DNA of 64,000 nucleotides from Methylotenera_A sp031417915 (GTDB lineage Bacteria > Pseudomonadota > Gammaproteobacteria > Burkholderiales > Methylophilaceae): NCBI GenBank assembly GCA_031417915.1, contig JANOWN010000007.1:16368-80367 (forward strand), read 5' to 3'. Position numbers and translations under genes: made by a program. Numbering within the stretch: position 1 is the first letter of the stretch; every line of letters starts with the position of its first letter. This document shows, piece after piece, positions 1 through 7,620 of the stretch. The notes under the pieces are model-generated. The model was given only the letters and a program-made list of their open reading frames with translations. It was not told the origin of the DNA and did no database searches.

Positions 1-288
1 GCCAATGCGTGGAATAACTAAAAATAATTCTAAATTATATGCCCTAGAATGCTCATGGATATTGGTCTGCAGGCCTGCATCAGAAATAGCACCATAAGTT
101 AAAATTTGTTCTAAAATGCTTTGTTGCGTACTAGAAAGCGCCGTTTCGCTAAACGCAAAATGTACAAATTCTGCGTCAATATGCGCGATATTGGGGACAG
201 ATTTTTTTAAGCTGGTATAGAGTTTTTCGAGGCGAAAAGCTGATAAAGCAGGGCTACCGCGCAAGCTTAAGAAATGGGTATTTGACAT
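1..288 (-). CDS. purL: Phosphoribosylformylglycinamidine synthase, N-terminal fragment (cut by window edge)
   Basis: These are the first 96 codons of PurL, the glutamine-dependent enzyme of the fourth step of purine synthesis. The start fits the known N-terminus: the segment LRGSPALSAFR at residues 8-18 and the AEFVHFAF stretch match PurL of E. coli. The remaining ~1200 residues lie to the left of the window. Residues about 70-84 (AGLQTNIHEHSRAY) are encoded by a copy of the palindromic repeat described at 39-80. E. coli PurL, as I recall it, has about ten fewer residues here before the LLVTPRPG strand, which reads LFLVIPRIG in this protein. The segment belongs to the PurS-like N-terminal domain, so an insertion in this loop is structurally plausible. 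Confidence 0.9.
   Translation of the reverse strand, partial: MSNTHFLSLRGSPALSAFRLEKLYTSLKKSVPNIAHIDAEFVHFAFSETALSSTQQSILEQILTYGAISDAGLQTNIHEHSRAYNLELFLVIPRIG
39..80 (-). repeat. 40-bp palindromic element, copy 1, inside purL
   Basis: Read on the minus strand this copy carries the core GACCAATATCCATGAGC with outer arms ATGC/GCAT. It lies wholly in the purL reading frame, which reads ACC AAT ATC CAT, encoding T-N-I-H. It shares the core and flanking arms with copies at 7207, 25359, 29687 and 60838. Confidence 0.8.
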
Positions 289-363
289 GAAAGGCTTAGC
301 ATTAAAATTCAAAATGAACCAAACTGAATTTTAACAGAAAGGCGCACGCTAAATTAGCGCCTA

Positions 364-409
364 TCAAAAATAAAGCCTACCAAGCTTGCTTTAGCAGCGC
401 TTGATAGGC
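364..409 (-). terminator. Probable rho-independent terminator of the FTR1 gene
   Basis: An imperfect hairpin (GCCTA-c-CAAGC at 375-385 pairing with GCGCTTG-a-TAGGC at 397-409) is followed on the minus strand by a T-rich tract (A-rich at 364-374 on the plus strand). It sits 21 bp past the stop codon of the iron permease gene and upstream of purL. Confidence 0.6.
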
Positions 410-429
410 GAGTGGGCGTTGAAAACGAG

Positions 430-1221
430 TTAGTTGTTTTTCGCTGCTAATAGCGTCACTTGTTTGCCTTTTAAGAAGCTGTAAGCTAAGAAAGCAAGCG
501 GCACTAACAATAAGCTGTATGAAATCCATGCACCAATACGGCCTTGCGGACCCCAATCCTCGGTAGCGGCATGCCAATATGGCACATCGATAATACCTAA
601 ATTGTTAAGTTCTGGTGTTTCGGTATATTCGTGAAACGCGTAAATAAGTAGTTGAACCGAGAATATCACCATGAACACAGCGGTCACTTGAAAGAACAGC
701 CCAAGGTTAACGCGATGGCCGTATTTGCTCCATGCCCAAGCCACTAAGCCTGCCAATGTAATGCCTAAAATGCCCCCTATGGCTAAAGGTACGCCATCGG
801 TTGTTTGTGCGAGCGATGCAATCATAGTGGCGGCTTCTAAGCCTTCGCGACCTATCATGAGTAATACAAATGCGAATATGGCAAATTTAGCGCCATCGCC
901 AGGATTAGCCACGGCTTTATCGATGGCGCCAGTGATTTCTTTTTTCATATGCTTGCCCATTTTAAGCATGTGTATGGTACAGCTAATCACTAAAAATGCG
1001 GCCGCAAGAGCTAAAGTACCTTCCCAAAAAGGAGTAAGTCCACCAACTTTAGCCAGCATAATGCCCAAAATTGCACAGGCAATCACCGCCACATAACAGC
1101 CTTGGCGCACCGATGGAATGAGTTTTTCGCCACCAGTTTTAGCAAGGTAGGCCAAAGTAATGGCGATAATTAAAAAAGCCTCTAAACCTTCTCGAAAAGC
1201 AATCATTAGCGTTTCAAACAT
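430..1221 (-). CDS. FTR1-family iron permease
   Basis: A 263-residue inner-membrane permease of the Ftr1/EfeU family, expected to import iron. Two REGLEA motifs, near residues 10-15 and 124-129, are the family signature; their glutamates bind iron during transport. About seven hydrophobic segments follow. Length agrees with EfeU (about 275). Neither an EfeO/EfeB-like partner nor a multicopper oxidase or cytochrome c is adjacent, so it may work with partners elsewhere or alone. A Fur-like site lies about 50 bp upstream, which fits iron repression. The substrate is inferred from the family; the family assignment itself is secure. Confidence 0.85.
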   Translation of the reverse strand: MFETLMIAFREGLEAFLIIAITLAYLAKTGGEKLIPSVRQGCYVAVIACAILGIMLAKVGGLTPFWEGTLALAAAFLVISCTIHMLKMGKHMKKEITGAIDKAVANPGDGAKFAIFAFVLLMIGREGLEAATMIASLAQTTDGVPLAIGGILGITLAGLVAWAWSKYGHRVNLGLFFQVTAVFMVIFSVQLLIYAFHEYTETPELNNLGIIDVPYWHAATEDWGPQGRIGAWISYSLLLVPLAFLAYSFLKGKQVTLLAAKNN

Positions 1222-1270
1222 TTTTTATCCTTACGAAATCAGTCACTATGAGCTTTAGTATAATCTAAAT

Positions 1271-1289
1271 GATAATGGTTCGCAATAAA
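1271..1289. promoter_or_regulatory. Possible Fur box
   Basis: GATAATGGTTCGCAATAA agrees with the 19-bp Fur consensus GATAATGATAATCATTATC at about 12 of 18 positions; the left half is nearly perfect. It lies 50 bp upstream of the FTR1 start codon, the expected place for an iron-responsive repressor. It is a moderate match only. Confidence 0.4.
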
Positions 1290-1319
1290 AATATTTTCAC
1301 ATTAAAATTTAACAAAATA

Positions 1320-1347
1320 AAAAAAGCCTGCAATCGCAGGCTTTTTT
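1320..1347. terminator. Bidirectional rho-independent terminator
   Basis: A perfect GCCTGC/GCAGGC stem with a 4-nt loop (AATC) is flanked by an A run and a T run, so it would work on either strand. It lies 16 bp past the stop codon of the parvulin gene on the minus strand. Confidence 0.85.
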
Positions 1348-1363
1348 AAAGCACCTAGAATGC

Positions 1364-2167
1364 TTATTTAGTTACGCCAGGCACTTCAATTTTGGCTTTT
1401 TCTTTTAAACCCAGCATCATTTTCTCTAGTTTACGTTGTTGCAAGGTGCGCTCTAAACCATCTTTTACTTTATCGTAACTTGGGACTTGCGTTGCGCGTG
1501 AGTCTACTAATTTGATGACGTGCCAGCCAAATTGCGTTTGAATAGGTGTGGCAGTAACGTCCCCTTTTTTCAAAGCAGTCACCGCGTCACTAAAGGGTTT
1601 TACCATACCAGCGGCTGAGAACCAGCCTAAATCGCCGCCTTTTTCTTTGCTGCCCGGATCCAGTGATTTTTCTTTGGCTAATTTAGCAAAATCGCCACCT
1701 TTTTTAATTTGTGCTGTGATGTCGTTGGCTTCTGCTTCAGTTTTAACTAAAATATGGCGCGCGCTATACTCTTTGTCGCCCAACTCTTTTTTGTATTGTT
1801 CATATGCTTCTTTCTTATCAGCATCAGAAACTGGGTTTTTCTTCATAAAATCGGCTAAAAATGCGTTCACCACTAGTTTGCGGTGACCAATTTCTTCTGC
1901 AATGATTAAATCAGAATTTTTATCAATACCTTGTTTTACCGCCTCTTGAAAAGCGAGTTCAGAGCCTACTAACTCGTTAATGACGGCATTTTTTAAACCT
2001 TCGCCTTTTTGGCCGCGCGCTTGCGCATCTTTCATAATAAAATCTACCCAAGATTGTTTAATGGGTTTGCCGTTGACTGTGGCGGCTGCATCGGCAGCGT
2101 ACAAAGCCGGGGTGAAAGATAAGCTTGAAATTGCTGCGATTGTGAGGAGTATTTGATTGATTTTCAT
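1364..2167 (-). CDS. Parvulin-type peptidyl-prolyl isomerase, periplasmic
   Basis: A 267-residue foldase that isomerises prolyl bonds in exported proteins. A signal peptide ends near residue 24 (ALYA/AD). A SurA/PrsA-like helical N-terminal region follows. The parvulin domain spans about 132-240, with the landmarks ARHILVKTE, GGDLGWF and FGWHVIKL. There is one rotamase domain, so this is a PpiC/PrsA-like protein rather than SurA, which has two. It precedes bolA's small cluster in the same direction (55-bp gap) and is followed by a clear terminator. Confidence 0.88.
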   Translation of the reverse strand: MKINQILLTIAAISSLSFTPALYAADAAATVNGKPIKQSWVDFIMKDAQARGQKGEGLKNAVINELVGSELAFQEAVKQGIDKNSDLIIAEEIGHRKLVVNAFLADFMKKNPVSDADKKEAYEQYKKELGDKEYSARHILVKTEAEANDITAQIKKGGDFAKLAKEKSLDPGSKEKGGDLGWFSAAGMVKPFSDAVTALKKGDVTATPIQTQFGWHVIKLVDSRATQVPSYDKVKDGLERTLQQRKLEKMMLGLKEKAKIEVPGVTK

Positions 2168-2222
2168 AAGAAATCCTTAAGTTAAAAATATGAGTCTTGC
2201 GAGATGTAAGTAATCTTGTAGT

Positions 2223-2504
2223 CTAAATGGAGTCAGCTTTTAATATGGCATCATCTGGCGAAATTGCAAGTATGCTTATAGCATGAATTTGTTGCGGAAT
2301 TAAGTGTGTCAAAGCTTGATAAATCATACGATGTCGCATTATCTGCGATTTTTGGGAAAATTGCGAGCTTACAATTTTTAACGTGAAATGTCCGCCGCCC
2401 GTATTGCCAGCGTGACCTGTGTGCATGGCGCTATCATCTTGTAATTCAAGGCTAATCGGGTTTAGTGTAGCTAATCTGGTTGTGATAGTTTCGGTTAAAT
2501 TCAT
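2223..2504 (-). CDS. bolA: BolA family protein
   Basis: A 93-residue BolA-fold protein, a partner of monothiol glutaredoxins in Fe-S handling or regulation. The pattern GHAGNTGGGHFTLKIVS followed by RHRMIYQALTHLI and the conserved C-terminal histidine region (IHAISI) is typical of class II-like KH folds in this family. It follows yciI with a 26-bp gap and shares its strand, as in many betaproteobacteria where yciB, yciI, bolA and a parvulin gene are neighbours. Which BolA paralogue it is (BolA or IbaG) cannot be settled here. Confidence 0.85.
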   Translation of the reverse strand: MNLTETITTRLATLNPISLELQDDSAMHTGHAGNTGGGHFTLKIVSSQFSQKSQIMRHRMIYQALTHLIPQQIHAISILAISPDDAILKADSI

Positions 2505-2530
2505 GCTATTTTTTGTTAAATATTCAAGGT

Positions 2531-2833
2531 TTAGGGTAGCGATTTGCGAAAAGGTTTCACAACAACGTTGGCATACACGCCAGCGCTGACAAACGGATCA
2601 GCCTCTGCCCAACTTTTTGCTGCGGCTAAATCGCTAAATTCTGCGACAATTAAACTACCACTAAAGCCTGCTAGGCCTGGATCAAGGCTATCTATGGCAG
2701 GGAAAGGTCCGGCCAAAAGTAAGCGACCTTGGTTTTGCAATTCGGTTAAACGCGCTAAATGCTGCGGCCTAGCATTCATACGATTTTCAAGGCTGTTGGC
2801 TACATCTTCCGCAATAATGCTATACCACATCAT
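2531..2833 (-). CDS. yciI: YciI family protein
   Basis: A roughly 100-residue ferredoxin-like-fold protein of unknown biochemical role. The MWYSIIAEDVANSLENR start, RPQHLARL, AGPFPAIDSLDPG and ADPFVSAGVYANV stretches align throughout with E. coli YciI. I chose the ATG at 2833 because homologues begin right at this point; an in-frame ATG at 2830 is equally possible, while 2854 would add eight residues not seen in the family. The start overlaps the end of yciB by 14 bp, implying translational coupling. Confidence 0.88.
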   Translation of the reverse strand: MMWYSIIAEDVANSLENRMNARPQHLARLTELQNQGRLLLAGPFPAIDSLDPGLAGFSGSLIVAEFSDLAAAKSWAEADPFVSAGVYANVVVKPFRKSLP

Positions 2834-3374
2834 TTTTTTCTTCATCTGGGTCAATCAAATACTTTCTTAACACAAAAGTGTGTGCGACCATAAACAAAAA
2901 CAGCATGCTGGTGACACCGAAAAGTTTAAAGTTCACCCATGTGTTCTCAGAATAATTAAACGCGACATAAAGATTTAAAAACCCCAAGGCTATCAAAAAA
3001 ATCACCCAAACCCAGTTCACTTTATCCCAAATTGGCTCAGGCGCATGAATCATTTTGCCCATCATTTGTTGAATAAAATTTTTCTTAAAAAACAAGTTAG
3101 AAACCAGCAATACAGAGGCCATCAGCCAATATAGCACGGTCGGTTTCCACATAATGTAAGTTTTGTCGTGCAATAAAAGCGTGATGCCGCCCAGCACGCT
3201 AATAATAGCGCCGTTTATCAACAGCATTTTCTCGATTTTGCCATGGTGAATTTTGGCGTAAACAATCATGGCAAGCGTCACGCCAATAGCGACGGCAGTG
3301 GCGACGTAAATATCGTAAAGTTTGAAAGCAACAAAAAATAAAATAACGGGCAGTAAATCAAAGAAAAATTTCAT
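2820..3374 (-). CDS. yciB: Intracellular septation protein A (YciB/IspZ family)
   Basis: A 184-residue inner-membrane protein with about five transmembrane segments. YciB is linked to cell-envelope synthesis and septation. The start MKFFFDLLPVILFFVAFKLYD, the WKPTVLYWL segment and the WVNFKLFGVT stretch match YciB along its length. The ATG at 3374 is used; a start at 3407 would add 11 residues absent from homologues. It heads the yciB-yciI-bolA-parvulin run on the minus strand, divergent from rnm. Confidence 0.9.
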   Translation of the reverse strand: MKFFFDLLPVILFFVAFKLYDIYVATAVAIGVTLAMIVYAKIHHGKIEKMLLINGAIISVLGGITLLLHDKTYIMWKPTVLYWLMASVLLVSNLFFKKNFIQQMMGKMIHAPEPIWDKVNWVWVIFLIALGFLNLYVAFNYSENTWVNFKLFGVTSMLFLFMVAHTFVLRKYLIDPDEEKNDVV

Positions 3375-3479
3375 AAGGCTTTCGGCTATAAGCTTGTGTA
3401 TCTGCAAAGCCAGTATTTTGCTATGATTTGCCTATAAAAGCAAAACCACAATGATGAAACTTTAGAATTACATAATTTT

Positions 3480-4334
3480 ATGAACGCACAGATTGATTTA
3501 CATTGCCATTCCACTATTTCGGATGGCACTTTACCGCCGCATGAGTTAGTCGCGCACGCCGCTAAAAGTGGGATAAAGGTATTAGCACTGACCGATCACG
3601 ATGATGTGAGTGGCCTGCAAGCCGCTCGGGAGGCGGCTACCCAGCATGATATTCAGTTTATTAATGGTGTGGAAATTTCTGCAACTTGGAAAAAACGCAC
3701 GTTGCATATTGTCGGTTTAAAAATCGATGCTGAAAATAAAGCCCTAAAAACCGCGTTGGATAAAGTGCGCATTGGGCGCGATGCGCGTGCGCAAGAAATG
3801 GCGGCGGGCTTGGCAAAAGTGGGCATTCATGGCGCTTACGAGGGCGCGAACGCCATTGCCAAGCAGAGTATTTTAACGCGTAGCCATTTTGCGCAATTTT
3901 TGGTGCAAAACGGCAACGCAAAAGATGTCAAAACTGTTTTCAAAAAGTTCTTGGTCAAAGGTAAACCTGGCTTTGTCGATCACCAATGGATGACTTTGCA
4001 AGAAGCGGTGGATCTGATTATCGGCGCGGGTGGCAGCGCGGTGATTGCGCATCCAGGCCGTTATGATTTAGGCCGCATCAACATGTTGGAGCTCATGCAA
4101 GAATTTAGAAGTTACGGTGGCGCGGCGATTGAGGTCATCACAGGCAGCCACACGCCGCCGCAGTATCAACAGTTCGCCAAAATCGCGCATCAATTTAGCC
4201 TAAAGTGCTCCATAGGCTCTGATTATCACGGCTACGGCTTATCGCACATGGCCATGGGCAGTGTGCCAAACCTGCCTGTAGGCTGTGTACCGGTGTGGGA
4301 TGATTGGCCAGAAGCTGCTTATTTGTTGAACTAA
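3480..4334 (+). CDS. rnm: PHP-domain phosphoesterase, RNase AM / nucleoside 3',5'-bisphosphate phosphatase type
   Basis: A 284-residue metal-dependent phosphoesterase of the PHP family, equivalent to E. coli YciV (RNase AM), which trims 5' ends of rRNA and hydrolyses pAp-like nucleotides. The metal-binding motifs are all present: DLHCHSTISDGT at 6-17, LTDHDDV at about 38-44, HPGRYD in the middle and GSDYHGYG near the end. It starts divergently from yciB and its stop codon abuts the ATG of yciO, so the two are co-translated. E. coli has the same neighbours, which supports orthology. Confidence 0.88.
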   Translation: MNAQIDLHCHSTISDGTLPPHELVAHAAKSGIKVLALTDHDDVSGLQAAREAATQHDIQFINGVEISATWKKRTLHIVGLKIDAENKALKTALDKVRIGRDARAQEMAAGLAKVGIHGAYEGANAIAKQSILTRSHFAQFLVQNGNAKDVKTVFKKFLVKGKPGFVDHQWMTLQEAVDLIIGAGGSAVIAHPGRYDLGRINMLELMQEFRSYGGAAIEVITGSHTPPQYQQFAKIAHQFSLKCSIGSDYHGYGLSHMAMGSVPNLPVGCVPVWDDWPEAAYLLN

Positions 4335-4958
4335 ATGGCACAGTATTTTGTGATTAATGCCGAAACCCCGCAACCAAGATTAATAAAACACGCGGTAGAA
4401 ATTTTGCGTGAAGGTGGCGTAATTGCCTACCCGACCGATTCCAGCTACGCGCTGGGCTGCATGCTGGGGTTTAAAGATGCGCAAGATAAAATTCGCCAGA
4501 TTCGCGGCTTGGGCGATGATCATTTATTTACCTTGGTTTGCAGTGATTTGAGCGAGCTTTCAACTTACGCGCAAGTCGATAACAGCCAGTTTCGGCTGCT
4601 TAAGGCGCATACGCCAGGGGCTTATACGTTTATTTTAAAGGCAACGCGTGAAGTTCCGCGCCGCTTACAGCACCCAAAGCGCAGTTCGGTAGGCATTCGC
4701 GTGCCGAGCCACGCCGTGGTGCAAGCGCTGTTAGACGAGCTTGGTGAGCCGATGTTGAGTATGACTTTGCAATTGCCGAATGAGAGTGAGCCGCTGAATG
4801 AAGCTTGGCAAATTCGTGATAAATTAGAACATGTTGTTGATTTGGTAATTGATTCGGCAATTCACCACACTGGTTTGACCACGGTAATTGATTTGACAGA
4901 AGCCGTGCCGATATTGGTTCGCCAAGGTGCCGCGAGCGCAGCGCCGTTTGGTTTGTAG
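4335..4958 (+). CDS. yciO: YciO (Sua5/YrdC/YciO family) protein
   Basis: A 207-residue protein with the YrdC fold, related to threonylcarbamoyl-AMP synthase of the t6A tRNA pathway. YPTDSSYALGC, the IRGLGDDHLFTL stretch, DLSELSTYA and PGAYTFILKAT align with E. coli YciO (206 residues) end to end. YciO proper is a weaker relative of TsaC, so t6A activity is possible but not certain. It starts one base after the rnm stop codon and is followed closely by the site-2 protease gene. Confidence 0.9.
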   Translation: MAQYFVINAETPQPRLIKHAVEILREGGVIAYPTDSSYALGCMLGFKDAQDKIRQIRGLGDDHLFTLVCSDLSELSTYAQVDNSQFRLLKAHTPGAYTFILKATREVPRRLQHPKRSSVGIRVPSHAVVQALLDELGEPMLSMTLQLPNESEPLNEAWQIRDKLEHVVDLVIDSAIHHTGLTTVIDLTEAVPILVRQGAASAAPFGL

Positions 4959-4971
4959 AATAGGAAAAAAT

Positions 4972-5604
4972 ATGGAATTTAACATTGTACAAAAAATAGC
5001 GATATACGCGCTGCCAATCATATTCGCAATTACCGTGCATGAGGCCGCACATGGCTACGCGGCGAAATATTTTGGCGATTTAACTGCCGAAAAAATGGGG
5101 CGCATTTCGCTCAATCCGCTTAAACATATCGACCCATTTGGTACTATTTTATTGCCCGCCCTCACGGTGATGTTGGGCGGAATTTTATTTGGCTGGGCCA
5201 AGCCAGTGCCCGTTAATTTTGGCAATTTGCGCAATCCTAAAAAAGACATGCTGTGGGTCGCCGCCGCAGGCCCAGCCTCAAATTTAGTCATGGCGGTATT
5301 TTGGGCATTCGTTATTAAATTCTCATCTGCTGCTGGCGCGTATGCGCTACCAATGGAGGTGATGGGCAAGGCTGGCGTATCTATTAATGTTGTGTTGATG
5401 GTGCTTAATCTGTTGCCGCTCCCGCCGCTCGATGGTGGGCGCATTGCCGTGAGTTTATTGCCAAATCATTTGGCGCGGCCATTTTCACAAATAGAGCGTT
5501 ACGGTTTTTTTATTTTAATTGCGCTGCTTTTTACAGGGGTGTTGAATAAAATTTTAGATCCATTTATCGGGATTGCTTACCGCGTCATTTTTAGTTTAAT
5601 TTAA
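4972..5604 (+). CDS. Site-2 protease family (M50) membrane metallopeptidase
   Basis: A 210-residue intramembrane zinc protease of the short M50B type. HEAAH at residues 23-27 provides two zinc ligands and the catalytic glutamate; LPPLDGGR near 160 supplies the aspartate ligand. There are about five membrane segments and no PDZ domain. I chose the ATG at 4972 because AGGA precedes it at a good distance and HExxH then sits in the first helix, as in homologues; an upstream ATG at 4927 lies within yciO in another frame. Its substrate is unknown. Such genes often precede trpS and scpA, as here. Confidence 0.85.
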   Translation: MEFNIVQKIAIYALPIIFAITVHEAAHGYAAKYFGDLTAEKMGRISLNPLKHIDPFGTILLPALTVMLGGILFGWAKPVPVNFGNLRNPKKDMLWVAAAGPASNLVMAVFWAFVIKFSSAAGAYALPMEVMGKAGVSINVVLMVLNLLPLPPLDGGRIAVSLLPNHLARPFSQIERYGFFILIALLFTGVLNKILDPFIGIAYRVIFSLI

Positions 5605-5620
5605 ATAACCCAGCGCCACT

Positions 5621-5629
5621 TGCTATAAT
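5621..5629 (+). promoter_or_regulatory. Extended -10 promoter for trpS
   Basis: TGCTATAAT combines a perfect -10 hexamer with the TGn extension. It lies about 31 bp before the trpS start codon. No good -35 box is visible, which is usual for extended -10 promoters. Confidence 0.55.
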
Positions 5630-5660
5630 AAACACAACTCAATTTCAGGTTTTTTAATTC

Positions 5661-6863
5661 ATGGCAATCGAACGCGTTTTATCGGGCATGCGCCCTACAG
5701 GCAACTTGCATCTTGGCCATTATAACGGCGTACTCAAAAATTGGATTAAGCTGCAACATGAGCATGAGTGCCTGTTTTTTGTGGCCGATTGGCACGCGTT
5801 AACGACTCACTATGACACGCCAGAAATTATCGAAGAATCAGTTTGGGAAATGGTCATCGATTGGCTGGCGGCTGGCGTGGATCCTGCTAATGCGACTATT
5901 TTTATCCAGTCACGCGTGCCAGAGCATGCTGAGTTACATACTTTACTTTCTATGATTACACCGCTGAGTTGGTTAGAACGCGTGCCAACCTATAAAGACC
6001 AGCAAGAAAAACTCGCCAGTAAAGATTTATCCACCTATGGTTTTTTGGGCTACCCATTATTACAAAGTGCGGATATTTTAATTTACAAAGCGACGCAAGT
6101 GCCGGTGGGCGAAGATCAAGTGCCGCATATTGAATTTACGCGCGAAATCGCGCGCAGGTTTAACCACATTTATGGCAAAGAAGCTGGCTTTGAAGAAAAA
6201 GCTGAAGCCGCGATTAAAAAACTTGGTGGCAAAAAAGGCGCATTTTATGAAGAAATGCGCAGCGCCTATCAACAAAGTGGCGATGAAGAAGCGCTGGAAT
6301 CCGCACGGGCATTGATTGAAGAGCAGCAAGGCATGAGCATGGGTGATAAAGAGCGCTTGTTCGGTTATTTAGAAGGCGGCGGCAAAATGATTTTGCTGGA
6401 GCCAGAATATAAGCTGATGCCCGCCAGCAAAATGATGGGTTTAGACGGCCAAAAAATGTCGAAATCGTATAACAACACCATTTCGCTGCGTGAAGATACC
6501 GACACCGTTGCAAAAAAAATCAAAACCATGCCGACGGACCCTGCGCGCATTCGTCGCACCGACCCGGGCGACCCAGCCAAATGCCCCGTCTGGCAATTGC
6601 ACGAAGTGTATTCTGATGACAATATCAAAGATTGGGTGCAAATTGGCTGTAAAGGCGCGACTATTGGTTGTATTGAGTGCAAACAGCCAGTGATTGATGC
6701 AATATTGAAAGAACTAAAACCGATACAAGAACGCGCCGCACAATATGCCGAAGACCCGACTTTAGTGAAAAACATCGTCGCCGAGGGTTGCGAAAAAGCC
6801 CGTAAATTGGCGCGCGAAACGATGCGTGATGTAAGGGATGTGATGGGGTTGAATTACGGTTAA
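5661..6863 (+). CDS. trpS: Tryptophanyl-tRNA synthetase
   Basis: A 400-residue class I aminoacyl-tRNA synthetase charging tRNA-Trp. The HIGH-type motif appears as HLGHYNG near residues 18-24, and KMSKS near 267-271. The protein is about 65 residues longer than E. coli TrpS (334); the extra part, rich in Lys and Glu (about residues 178-240), lies before KMSKS and is common in betaproteobacterial TrpS as I recall it. The gene has its own promoter and is followed by a small membrane protein gene 13 bp downstream. Confidence 0.95.
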   Translation: MAIERVLSGMRPTGNLHLGHYNGVLKNWIKLQHEHECLFFVADWHALTTHYDTPEIIEESVWEMVIDWLAAGVDPANATIFIQSRVPEHAELHTLLSMITPLSWLERVPTYKDQQEKLASKDLSTYGFLGYPLLQSADILIYKATQVPVGEDQVPHIEFTREIARRFNHIYGKEAGFEEKAEAAIKKLGGKKGAFYEEMRSAYQQSGDEEALESARALIEEQQGMSMGDKERLFGYLEGGGKMILLEPEYKLMPASKMMGLDGQKMSKSYNNTISLREDTDTVAKKIKTMPTDPARIRRTDPGDPAKCPVWQLHEVYSDDNIKDWVQIGCKGATIGCIECKQPVIDAILKELKPIQERAAQYAEDPTLVKNIVAEGCEKARKLARETMRDVRDVMGLNYG

Positions 6864-6876
6864 GGGGTAGGTAGAT

Positions 6877-7191
6877 ATGAAGCTGAACAGGTGGCAGCGA
6901 ATTGGAGTTGTGATTTCTATTTTATGGATATTAGGTTCCGCTATTTATGTTCGTAATGCTCAAGTGGATGTTGCAACGAGCAGTGCTCAATATATCCAGA
7001 AAATGTGCTTAGAGATGGAAGGAGCACAAAGTGAGGATTGTAGTAAAGAATTTCATAAAAACTACGTAGATTTTTTGAGGCCGAATTGGTCTGACATTGC
7101 ATTAACTGCTTTTGCTCCGGTCGTTTTAGGATGGTTACTCGTACTAATAATTATCCGTGTCTTTCGTTGGATAAAAGCTGGAGAAGTTTGA
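6877..7191 (+). CDS. Small two-helix membrane protein of unknown function
   Basis: A 104-residue protein. It has an N-terminal membrane segment (about 8-25), a soluble loop with two cysteines (at 44 and 55), and a second membrane segment (about 77-97) ending in a basic tail. The topology suggests that the loop is periplasmic and the cysteines could pair. A purine-rich stretch (GGGGTAGG) precedes the ATG. I do not recognise a family. Its base composition is more AT-rich than its neighbours, and it lies between trpS and a repeat copy, so it may be an accessory gene. Confidence 0.6.
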   Translation: MKLNRWQRIGVVISILWILGSAIYVRNAQVDVATSSAQYIQKMCLEMEGAQSEDCSKEFHKNYVDFLRPNWSDIALTAFAPVVLGWLLVLIIIRVFRWIKAGEV

Positions 7192-7206
7192 GTTATTAAA
7201 ATAATA

Positions 7207-7247
7207 GATGCTCTGTAAGCCAATATCCATGCGGGTTATAGGGCATA
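7207..7247 (+). repeat. 40-bp palindromic element, copy 2, intergenic
   Basis: The arms TGCTCTGTAA (7209-7218) and TTATAGGGCA (7236-7245) pair over ten positions with two G-U wobbles, enclosing the core GCCAATATCCATGCGGG. It stands 20 bp upstream of the SMR gene's start codon. Confidence 0.85.
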
Positions 7248-7267
7248 AGTTTTTAACAAGGAAAACA

Positions 7268-7600
7268 ATGAATCACTGGGTAGCACTTGCCATCGCCATC
7301 GTCGCGGAAGTGATTGGCACCACTGCGCTGAAAGCCTCTAACGAGTTTACGCGGCTGTGGCCATCAATAATTGTGGTGGCAGGCTATGGCACGGCGTTTT
7401 ATTTTATGGCCGTAAGCATGCGCGTGCTACCGGTGGGCATCATGTATGCCATTTGGTCGGGTATGGGCATTGTGCTGGTGTCTATTATTGGTTGGGCGGT
7501 GTATCGCCAAGTGCTGGATGTGCCTGCCATCATCGGTATGGGCTTGATTCTTGCAGGCGTAGTGGTGATTAATGTGTTTTCAAAATCGGTAGGACATTAA
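7268..7600 (+). CDS. Small multidrug resistance (SMR) family exporter
   Basis: A 110-residue four-helix inner-membrane protein of the EmrE/SugE superfamily, which exports cations such as quaternary ammonium or guanidinium compounds by proton antiport as a dimer. AEVIGTTALKAS at about 13-24 contains the essential membrane glutamate (E14). The segment GIMYAIWSGMGIV is typical of the EmrE branch. The ATG at 7268, preceded by AAGGAAAA, is used; the upstream in-frame ATG at 7208 falls inside the repeat element and would add 20 unrelated residues. The substrate cannot be predicted. Confidence 0.88.
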   Translation: MNHWVALAIAIVAEVIGTTALKASNEFTRLWPSIIVVAGYGTAFYFMAVSMRVLPVGIMYAIWSGMGIVLVSIIGWAVYRQVLDVPAIIGMGLILAGVVVINVFSKSVGH

Positions 7601-7620
7601 GTTGAGTACACTAGGTTGAT

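Noticed and set aside
4630..5052. 140-residue open frame on the minus strand
   Set aside because: It lies antisense to yciO and the site-2 protease gene, both well supported.
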